64,000 nt of DNA from Trileptium ribeirensis (Eukaryota > Nematoda > Enoplea > Enoplida > Thoracostomopsidae), in assembly GCA_030248225.1 (NCBI GenBank), contig JASANE010012592.1, positions 1-64,000 of the forward strand, in the 5' to 3' direction. The first letter of the stretch is position 1, and each line of letters starts with the position of its first letter. The notes under the pieces are model-generated. The model was not told the origin of the DNA and searched no databases. It worked only from the letters and a program-made list of their open reading frames with translations. Positions 41,301 to 53,300 of the stretch are shown here, in pieces. Made by a program: the position numbers and the translations under genes.

Positions 41301-44300
41301 ATAATGTGTTTACAATTTCAAATAAACTGGTCACAACATCATTTTTAAAGCTTTTGATATTAAATTTTGTCGAATGAATAGTAAATATATATAGATAAAG
41401 TAGGAGAATTAGAAGAACAGAATTGCACTGTGTCATGCTATCAAATTAAAATTTACCACATTGGAAAGAAAATTCATTCTCCTAGCGCCACCATGGTAGA
41501 AGCCGATATTTTGGTAAATGTCCTGACATAAATATATAGTTCTAACAGCATAAGCATTGCTGCGGCTAAGAACACTGCGTCAGAAAGTTCCTGCTATATT
41601 AATACAGATCACAAAATGACTACTCTGCGACGCGCACATCTTGAAAATATGAGTGTTCAAATAATGAGAAACGAAATAGAAGATCTAAGTCTGGATATGT
41701 TGAATTTACACAGGTTATGCCATTTATATATAGTAGATATAATAGATTACTCCCTGCTATTTGTAACCTTGTGCGGTTTGCTAAGTGCTGAACAATTCCC
41801 CATAGTGTATTTGATGATTTTAGACATCTAGTAGACCTAACAAAAACCGGAAGACAAACCAACGAAATATTTGAAGAGAGCCCAGCGTTGCCAGCTCATC
41901 AGATACTAATTGAGTAGTAACTGTATTCGACCGCAACTGCTAATGACGAAGTTGTTACAAAACTATACTAACCTCCAAACTCGAGAACATACGAAGCAAG
42001 TTTTTCAACAGGAGCCTGTCGATTTGTTCACCCGAACGTTCACACTGTATTAGTTGGAGTATCTGATGAACAGTTGTTGTTTCGATATTCTCATGGTTGA
42101 TGATAATTGAGCGAAATAAGTCAAGGCCAAGATCCCTTAAAAATGAAACATAACTTGCGTGAGTGAAACGACCAAAGCGAAGAATTCATATTATCCCCAT
42201 ATTGGTGAAATTTGGCAAATATTACTATTGGCTATATAGTACAACACGCATAACTTAAATTTGACAAGTCGCACTGATTCGGGGGATAACCAATTTGAAA
42301 GCTTGAAATCTCTAATTGTAGCCTGATTCCCACATCTTCCCACCAAAACTGGCCAAAAATGCTTAGTTGTGACTCAAAAGGCTTAAAAATCGCATTATTC
42401 ATTGCATCTAAGCTACGGATGCAGATATCTGAGTCATAATTAGTGGGCTCATTTTTTAGATAAAATACTTAAGCCTTAAACACTTTAACGCTTTGCTCTG
42501 CTGTTCCTTTAGGATGTGAAATTTGAATCAAATTGTGTTTTAATGGGTCCATGAGACCCAAAATGCGCGAAAACGGCAATATCTCCGTATTTAACCATGT
42601 TATTTGTCTCGTATTGTCAATTTATGCTTTATGTAGACGAGCAATATTTGGGTATATTCTCAACTACACAAGCAGCATGGCTGATAATCGGCTCGTTTTA
42701 AAGTTGATACTCAGCCAGGGTTTTTTTAAAACGGATCCTGGGTCCAGCAAATTTTTTTGGGTCCAGACCTTAAACTCTGGGTCAAGATTTACAATTTTTG
42801 GCTCGAGAATTTCACGAATTTTTACACAATAAAGAAAATTATTATGAAACGCAATTCTACATTATTACAAATACATAAATTATTCTCTGCCTGTCCCAAG
42901 TGCTACATAATATATATATCGGATACTGGAAGTTAGACATACACACGAGTGCAGCGACAGCTAGTAAGTGTAATTTTTTTAAAGTACCTAACACCGGCAA
43001 TAAGATTCCCATGCCCCAAAACCCCCAAGTGCAAACTATCAGCATCAAAAATATAACAGTAAAATTAGGAATTTTGGGTCTACGAACCATGCCGGCGCCA
43101 TACCCCCGTACGTACCCATGGATCGCAGAGCAAAATCAGCACTAGCATTGAGTTTTCCATGCCCGAAAACCCCCAAGTAAAACTTTTCCGCCACCCAGGA
43201 CGTCAAAACAGATTTTCTAATATTGGGTCGAGGAACCACGGGGGTGCCATACCTCATACCCCATGATCCGGAGCCTTAATCGAAAAACAAAAAAGAGGCA
43301 TCGACATTTATCATTTTACTATGAAATAAAAGCAATCACACAAAAAAAATTCGAAAGGTAAGGTAAAAATAACGTTGCTTCCTTGAAGGGTACTAAACTG
43401 AGGCAAAAAAGCTTTATTTTCCTCTCTTGGGACAGAACCTTGGGGCTCCATACCTCCGTAACCATGGGTCACAGAGCAAAACCAATGCCGGCAATGAGTT
43501 TCCCATGCCAGAAAAGCCCAAGTGAAACTTTTAAGCCGCCCAGGATGTCAGAACAAATTTTCGAATTTTAGGTCGAGGAATCACTGGGGCACCATAACTC
43601 AAAACCCATACCTCTAGAACCGGAGCCTTAATCGAAAAACAAAGAAGGGGCATTGGCATTTATCATTTTAATATATAACGAACCAAACAAAGAAAAAAAC
43701 GAAAGTTAAGGTAAAAATACCCAAGCTTCTATGAGGGGCACAGAAATGAGGTAAAAACTGTTATTGCTCTCTGATGCCGAACCTTGGGGGCGCCATACCA
43801 TCGTACTCATGAAACCAAGGGTCACCGAGCAAAACCAACGCCGGCAATGAGTTTTCCATGCCCGAAAACTCCCAGGTGAAACTTTTCAGCCGCCCAGGAC
43901 GTCAGAACAAATTTTCGAATTTTGGATCGAACAACTATCGGAGCACCATAAACAAACCCCATAACTCTAGAACAGGAATTTTAATGGAAAACAAAAAAGA
44001 GGCAATGGCAATTATCATTTTGCTATGAAATACAACCAACCACAGAAACAAATTCGAAAGTTAATATAAAAATAACCTTTGTTCCGTGAAGGGTAATAAA
44101 ATGGGGCAAAACCGCATGTTAACCCCTGACGCCGCAACCAGATCCTAAATCAAAAAATGCTCGGGGAAGTACATGGTAAATCGACTATGCCGGTTCGAAT
44201 GAGCTCAAAATCATGAAAATCGGTTAAGCTGTTCCAGAGTTATGATCGATCACACACACAGAGATGAAATTTAAAGGATTTCACTCCTGCAAGACACAAT

Positions 44301-47300
44301 CTCCACTACGTTTCACTACGTTCAAAATATATAAATTAGAATTCCTTCAATGCAATTGCATGTTATCACTGTCTTCCTGGGCCTTAGAAATAGCTCCAAT
44401 ATGGTGAGAATTTTTGACGGTTGCTTTATTTACCTATACTGCAACATAGAAATTGTCGAGTTCCTAACACGATTCACGCAATGCTATTGGCGACAAAAGT
44501 TATACAAATACCTTCATTGATGTTTGAGATATTTAGATAGCCGGTCAGACGGACGGATACGGGCGAAATTTATCAGTACGCATGCAAATAGGTGTTACTC
44601 ACTTCACTTACAGCGCGACAACACCAGCCAATAAGTTAGCACTTCAAGAGATACATAGACTATGTTGATATGAAAATTCCAAAGTATTAACTAATTGCCT
44701 AGTGCAGTGATCTGGCCTGTGCACAGTGCAGTTCAACACCAAAGCTTCATACCTTATAAGTTAGCCCCCAGCTTCCTGGCTCCCCCATGACGAACAAAAT
44801 ATAATTTGTAATGTTCCTACATTCATATTTTCAGTATACTAATATTTTTAGTCATTAATGTCTACTATTTCAATTCCTAAACAAAGCTGTGCAAGTATGT
44901 GCACAGGCCATATGTTGTAGAATCTTAACTTACTCTTATAGCTCTCACTCATAGAATATTAAGATGTAAATTGCTACGGAAAGGAAACGGTCATGACTAC
45001 AACTTACCATATAGAAAGGATAGCTTTATTCTGCAAGACGTATGTGCGATCCAAGAAAAGGAAAATGCTTCTAATCATTATCTAAAATATATATTATCTA
45101 AAGTATATATCCGACTAGATCCACTGTTAGTAGCATCGGTTCGGCAGCGGTACATGACATGTACTATTGTGTACATAACCTAGTATGTTCTGTGATTTTC
45201 GGTTACTAACGAGACGACTTCACAAGTATCATGTGGCGTAAAAACATTAATATATGGCCAAAAAGATACAGAAGCGAAGTAAGTTAACAACAGCATCAAG
45301 GCACTAAATATCTTATTACCTAGTGGAGTGTTTCCAAGACAGGAAGGACACGAATTTTGTTAAATGGCTTACGCTTATAGCTTTTGGTCGAAATGAATGG
45401 TTTTCTGCCACTTCGCCAAATTGTAACAACATAAATAATAAAGTAAAAATTTACAACTATGTGCTGTGATCAAGCCTGATCAATCCACCGAACCGACAAA
45501 AATATTAAAAATGGAACATGTGTGATACTTACTACATCTGTAAGCTGGGCTCGGGATTTTCGAGGACGATGTGGACTTTGGCGGTTCCCCCAAGTATGTA
45601 TCTTGAAGTGACATTAAAAATAATCGTCATAACAAGACGGTTATAACTAAATTAATACTAAATGCTACTATTATTTAGACTAAAACCGTTATCCTTCTTG
45701 CTACTCTACGAAAAATCACACAGGTATTTGCGGTTTCCATGGTTGTAGCTGGGAGACCTTCAGTTCAAAATTCACAGACACTATTTTTTAAATACTGACA
45801 TATATATTGACGTCCTGCTCTACAAATTTATTAAATGTTGAAAATTGACGCGTCGTTACACAGTCGAAAACTCAAAAATCCTTTATAAATAATCCGTAGT
45901 GTTGAAAAGTTAGCTTGGTGAGGGCAATGCTACATCCTATACCTATGTGCTAAAACTTATGCTAACGAAACTGTCCCTGCAGTCTTCTCATGCTTTACTA
46001 AACGAACCAATTCAGCCTAGACATGTAGTTACACAGCACAAAAAATAAACATTAATGCAACGACATAGTGTGGAAAACTATACCCTGTCACTAGCATGAT
46101 AGATTACATCGTATACCTGGGTTAAAACTTAAGCTAACAGAACTGTCTTATTGAGCGAAGCAATTCTGCTGTCAATCAGAACGAAAAAGTATCCAATACC
46201 AGGTCCATTTTTGCTGCAAGAAGTGTCGTTTAAGAAAAACAGTTAGTGGCATGAATACATACAGTGACATATATAACATACAATGCCAGATTATGAAAAT
46301 ATAAATATCAAACATCTCTAACCATCTGATCACAGTGAGACTGCCAAGCAGTATTCATAAGCGTTAAAAAATCCTGTTGAAGATATTCGGTGGATGTCAA
46401 TTGCGGTAAACATGAACGTACATGCTCTTCACATAGCGCTCGTAAACGACTGTACAGAAGATGTGCCTGGTTGTGAGAACACATATTTTCAACAGCCTGA
46501 AAGTAGCATGTAATATTTTATGCTACAATTTCAAAATGTCAGACAAGAAACTACGCAAATTAGCTTATGAACACATCATATCCTTTTCAAAACGAAAATA
46601 AACAAGTCCAAATATATAACCAAAACAGCACTGTTTCAGTAAATTTGAAGCAGCGATTGGGATATGCGTGAAGAACAGTCGCTGGTTTTATGTTCTCATA
46701 TTCGAGGTTTTCAAAAGTAGATTAGCATGAAACGCAATGTTTCGTGAACACTATGTATAATTTTGCAGTTGCAATTAACGTAAATTTTACTGATGTCAAT
46801 GCTGAAGCGAAGATTTTGTCGCTATGAGACTGTAGGCTTCATCACAAAATAGATGGTACAACATCTAAGACCTACCATCACACTTAGATTATCTAAATCA
46901 AAATATTCAATTGTCTCCGGCGCTGAGAGTTTCCAAGTCATGAACTTTCAAACCAAGCTACCGCGTCTTGCAGTGCGGGAATTGCAAAGTATATACGTAT
47001 AATCAAGGAAAATAAAATTTGCTTATTTATGATTCATATACTCCATCCAGTATATACTTGTAATTTTTATGCACTCAATCTAAGCATTTTTCTTTACAGC
47101 AGCCATGATTGTTTTCTTGGTATGGAACAGTATTTTTAAATGTGCAGTGAATTATCTTCCTTCTAAATATAGCACATCTATACAGAAAGCCGACCTCTTT
47201 GAGTACGTTGTTCCCACACGGAGAAACCAACGATCCCTAGATTCCTACGAAATACCTTAAAGCAACAACACATCTAGTAACTTGTATTAACAAAAGGTGC

Positions 47301-50300
47301 GATATTGCTTATAGTAAGCTCAGTGCGATGCAAGTTTACCCAAGTATGCAAAGTGGACGGCATATATTAAGAGTAACATAACAACCTCGAATTTAGCCGG
47401 TAAATACAATTCCCTATGAAGAACATAGTCCCGTATTGTGTTTTAGACACAGTACTTAACCGTTAAGTATACAGATTTACAAAATTTGCACTGGGTGATG
47501 CTTTAGATGATTTATGTTAGTCAAGCTTCTAGTAATGCAAAAAACTCAGAGTTGCTTATTTTGTGGTGCCATGTTCAAACTTGTTAGTTCCTGCTTAAGT
47601 GTTTTTCCATGTTAATCCATACTCGGTTATGCGCATTTGGATGATCCGAACATAAGCCGCCCCTCTCTGCACAGGAAAAAACTGCTAAAATCTACCTGGC
47701 GTTCTTTTGTCAACATAATTTTGAGGCGAACGATTAATACCAAATTGAATTGAAAAATGGTGCTCAAAGCAATTATGCTACTTACGTTTTACAGAGCAAC
47801 TTGTTGATGTTAAAGTTTGCTTTGTCTAGTTATGAAGGGAAAATTAATCACTATCTATATAAAAATATATGTTTGGACAAGAAGCGGAGTAAAAATGTTG
47901 AAAAATTTAAACGGAATTTCGTTTCCGGTATAGTTTTTGCCTTTTGCTGGAACCGCAACAGAAACACGATTTACACCGAATTCAGAACTCCATTTACTCT
48001 CTGTAGTACACATAACACCATTACCTGATATAAAACTTCAAAGCTGGTTTCCACCGGTTGCTTTTTGTGGATAGCGTTGACTGCTTCTGCCAGCTTCAAC
48101 CATGTGCTTTCTATGTAGTCAGCTGGAAGAGCTGGCTTTTCTATAATAAATGAAAAGTAGCACACATAATTTTGTATATCCATTATTAAAAAGGACTGTC
48201 GCATAATTAAACATTTTAACGAAAACACTAAACCATATATAACCCAATTGCATTCAGGTTATTATAAAATTGCATACTGCGTTATTATGGCATTTTAATA
48301 ATAGTATAATAGTATTTGCATTTATATTAATTTCTATAACATCTTCAATGAAAATCGGATAATATCGTTATTGATCAATTAATAAATTTGCTGCTTCGCT
48401 TAATTTCATCTGAAATGCCTTATGTCTGTTAACTATGCTCAGAGGAGTACTCGATCCAACTCTGTATCAAATAATAATCCAGACAATACTGAATACGAAC
48501 AGTACCAAAATATAATGGCAAATACTGAATTAAATGCAAAGATAGATGTAATAATGAAAAGCTTGAATGAGTTAAAGAAAATTGCTCAAAACTGTATCCA
48601 AAGACGATTTAAACAGCTTGACGTCGAAAATTAAAACATATTTTTGTGATGTTAAAAGATCCTTAGAATTTCTTGACAGTGAAGTAATTCAATTTAAAAC
48701 AACTGCCACAAATAATGCTGCTAAAGTGAAGGATCTTGGCATTAAAATTAACATAGCCAGTAATCGTACTGAATCAATGTCAAAACAATACCATCAGCTT
48801 CATTGGCGTATGCCGAAAGAGAATATCGTTGCGTATGGTATTCCTGAAGTGCCAACTGCAAATTCGCCGTCAAAACAAATGCAAGCAGAGTATGACTCTG
48901 CAATTGACTTCCTCAAATCAAAAGTCGACTAAGTCATTCCTATTTTCGAAGGGTCTCGAGCGGATGGGTCGACTGGAGCGAACTCAGTCAACCCCACGAC
49001 CTGTGAAGATCAAATTTTGTCAAAGCCTTGACAAATTTTGCATTATGGGAAACTATCTGTCCCGCCGTCAACAACTTCTTCTCGAAGGCATCCGATTTCG
49101 GGATGACCTCCCAGAGTCAGTTAGAAAATTTCGCGCTGGGGTCTTCAAGGAGATGGATAGCCTGCCTATACAGACTCAAGATGCCGGCAAAGTTCGTTGG
49201 TGATGGTGTCAGACTACATACAGGGCGGCACTTCGAGGGTTCTGTTGACGAATTCTGCTCGGTGGTAAATGAAATTCTGGGACAAACATGATTGTAGTCA
49301 AAAAAGATTTGATACTAATCCTATTGCGGAACACTGTATGTGTTTTTATTTTTAGCTTTCTGTTAACAGCAAAATCTAGTGTGCTGCCGAGTCAAGCATT
49401 ATGTGTAGGTAATATACTGGCTTTATACAACAGACGAAATATTTGTTTTGCTTTTTGTGTGAAACAGGAGCTAAATTCAGAGTCTTGTTTTGTTCTGTCC
49501 AACTGGAACACCAGTGAAACTGGGCTGCCAAATTAAACTGGCGCTATTTGATTCTATTTGTGGTATGTTACGCTTCATCCTGTATTTTTATTTTTGTACA
49601 TTGTTATATTGTAGTCCTACTTGTTCTGGTGAATCTGACAATTTACGTATAATCATGATCAATGTAATACTCTGGAATGACAACGGCTTTTCTGCTGAAC
49701 AGCTGTTTGATATTGTTGTTCAACTGTCTCCCGACATACTTTTGATCACGGAAACTTGGCGTTTTGCCAGTGACTATGTACATTTAGAAATTGAAGGTTA
49801 TAGTTTTTCTTTAAAAATAGAGTTCCTGCACGAGGTGAACATAGGCGAAATTCGGGTGGAATCGCTTTCTACTATAGGACAGAACTTGCACAAGGTATTA
49901 TGCAGTGCAAAAGCAAGATAGATGATGCGATGTGGATTAAGTGTGATAAAACATTTTTCTCATTGCCATATCACATCTACTTTTGTCTTTTATACTTTAG
50001 TCCCGAAAACCAATCTTGGCACGCTGCTTAAGGTTATTACGTATTTGATAAGTTGACAGAAGAAATCTCTAGTTATTCCTGCATTGGGGAATGTCTAGTG
50101 TATGGCGATTTCAATGCTAAAATAGATGATTATAATTCACCCAAGACAACAGCTAGGAACAATGTAGAACCTTATTTCCCGGAAAGAGAATACATTAGCA
50201 TGCTCAACATAAGGAGTACACTTGATTCAAGAAAAAACAATTTTGGGCATAAATTAATTGCCTTATGTGAAACTTGTTACTTGATTGTTATAAACGGTAC

Positions 50301-53300
50301 AATAGGAAGGGACTTTGAAGCAGGTGGAAATTACACATACCACCACGTTGACCGTGCCGGAAATATACATGCAAGTATAATAGACTTTGCCATCTGTAGT
50401 ATCAATCTATCAAACTTATTTAGTGATTTTTACATTCATTTGGATGATTATGATTCTGATCATAGGCTATAGAACTTCGTATTAACCTAAATATAGCAGT
50501 CCAGCAAATAACTGCTCCCGTCAGACATAAAACATACCGCCAAAAATTTATTCATTGGGACGATAGGCACTGTAAATTGTATGTTGATAGACTCAATTCT
50601 GCTGAAAATGTTGCCGCTCTTCCATTATTTGCAGAGCGATTAAATGCGTCTGATGGTCCTAAGAATTATATCGATAAAATAAATAATATTATCTGGAGTG
50701 CTGTACGGACACAAACGATCCGTGTAAATGTGGAAACTGAAAATCGCACTCGAAGACAAATAAATGGCGGAATCGTACATGCGAACATATGAAAAAGTGT
50801 TTGCTGAGGAAAATGGTTGTTCTACGTCAATTCCGATCTCAATTCAATATAGACGCAATGAAAGAAGGTTGTAAACAATACAAAAATAATTGCATTCATA
50901 TGAAAAAGTGTTTGCTGAGGAAAATGGTTGTTTTACGTCAATTCCGATCTCAATTCAATATAGACGCAATGAAAGAAGGTTGTAAACAATACAAAAATAA
51001 TTGCATTAAACGTGCAAAACTAGAGTACTTAAGAAAATTTTCAGCTGAATTACAGTCTGTCCATAAAAAAGACCCAAAGAAGTTTTGGAACATATTATAT
51101 CCGAAGAAGTATCATGCAAATTTACCAGACGCTGCAGATTTTACTCGACATTACAAAGATTTACTTAATAAAATTCCGCAACAATTACCCAACTCTGAGA
51201 ATATAGTATTAGCTGTGAATACTTTTATCCCAAACGGAAATTTTGTGCAAATATTAGATAAAACAATTACTGTATCCGAAATAAAAAGTAATTAAAAGTT
51301 TAAAATAAATAAAACCCCCGGCCTAGATGGAATAAAATCTGAACGTTATAAAAGTACTGCATGTTTCTTTAGTTTTCATCCGTTACATCTATTTAATACC
51401 GTGTTCGATACCGGTATTTACCCGGAGAAATGGTGTTTAGCGACAATCACTTCTTTACATAAAGGAGGTGACTCAAAAGAACCTAATAACTACATAGGGA
51501 TTTCACTATTGAACTCAGCAGGTAAAATTTTCGATACTGTGTTAAATAATAGATTTAGATTATGGAGAAATCAGTTAAATATATATCTCAAAACCAAATT
51601 GCATATCAAAAAGATTCGTCACCAAATGATCATATTTTTACGTTGCAATCAATAATAACTTTATTCAGAAGCCAGAACCGGAAATTATATTGTGCTTTTG
51701 TCGACTTTAGAAAGGCTTCTGACACAGTGAAGCATAATGCTTTATGGTACAAGCTACATAGGTTAGGCGTATCTTCTAAAGTACTTCGTTTTTTAATGAA
51801 TATGCATTCTAAGATGAAATCATGTTGCAAAGGTGATGAAAATAACAAATTTATAGTTAAACAAGGAGTTCAGCAAGGTGCTGATCTGTCACCTTTCTTA
51901 TTTGTCTGTTTCTTGCAGGATTTGAAAGAAACAATGTCAGTGAATGCTTCAATAGGAACTACAATAAATGGTACAAGAATATGCAGTTTATTGTTTGCCG
52001 ATGATTTAGTTCTGTTGTCGTCTAAGACGCGAAATGGACTACAAGAAGCTTTAAATTCCTTAGGAAACTATTGCGTACAATGGGGGATAACGATTAATGA
52101 AGAGAAAACTAAAGTAATGATTTTTCAAAATGCCGGTAACCCGTCAGATCGCATAAATTTTATTCTGAATCAGCAAACTATTTTAACTACTAAGGAATAT
52201 AAGTATTTAGGAGTGCATTTTAGTCAAACTGGTCTGTCATGCCAGACGTGTGTGCATAACAGAGCCGAAAGTGGTAAGAAAGCTCTATTCGCACTCCAAG
52301 GGAAGTTACGAAATACATATTTAAACACAAATATCGTTTCAGCTTTTTGATGCATTAGTAGTACCTGTGCTTCATTTTGATGCGGAAGTATGGGGAGACA
52401 TTGGTGATGGTTCTAGTTTAAGTAATCCTGGAATCGTTGATCGTGTACCGTTAAGATTCATCAGAAGTGTACTTAGTGTAAGAGTTTGCGTACCAGCATC
52501 CACATTACATGGAGAAACTGGTCGAGTCCCTCTTTTAGTAATAAGAAATTTATGCCTAATTCGTTTCAGGATACACTTCGTCAATGAACCTCAATATAGG
52601 CTGAGCAAGGCTTGCTACAATGAACTTATAAATTTGTCATTAACTTCTCCTTAGATATAACACTTGGGTAACTTTTTTTAAAAGATTTACTAAGGAGATT
52701 AGATTTGCATGAATATTGGGAAGCTCAGAGTATTTCAAATAGGAAGCTATTTTTAAGCACTGTTAGGACTAAGCTTTTTCATGAATATGAAACAAGCTGG
52801 AGACGAGATGTTGCGGCCAAGACTAGTCTGCAATACTATAAAATGTATAAATGCGATTTTGCGTTAGAAACTTATCTAAATTGCAATATGGAAAAGTGGG
52901 CTCGCACATTGATATCTCGAATAAGACGGCGATCTCACGATCTTGAGATTAAACGAGGTAGATATACATTACCGGTCACACGCAGACAAAATCGTATATG
53001 TCGCTTCTGTAATATGAATATTATTGAAGATGAATATCATTTTGTACTTGTGTGTCCTGCCTATGAAGTAGAACTCAATTAATTCCAAACAGTTTCTTCA
53101 AACCCCCATCAGTCGAACAGTTCATAAGACTTACGTCAACTGAAGATTTTGAGTTACTCCTCTCTCTTTCAAAGTTTTTGCATGTCAGCTGTAGGCGACG
53201 CTGTGCTTTGTGATTAGAAGAAGCAGCAATCACAGTTTAGTGAGTTGTAATTGAATGCTTTTTTTAATTAAATTGTCGGGCGACCCAGATCAAAGGACTT

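Noticed and set aside
41616..41831. 71-codon ORF just beyond CUL4 exon 5
   Set aside because: Open on both strands over the same interval, no domain; probably chance.
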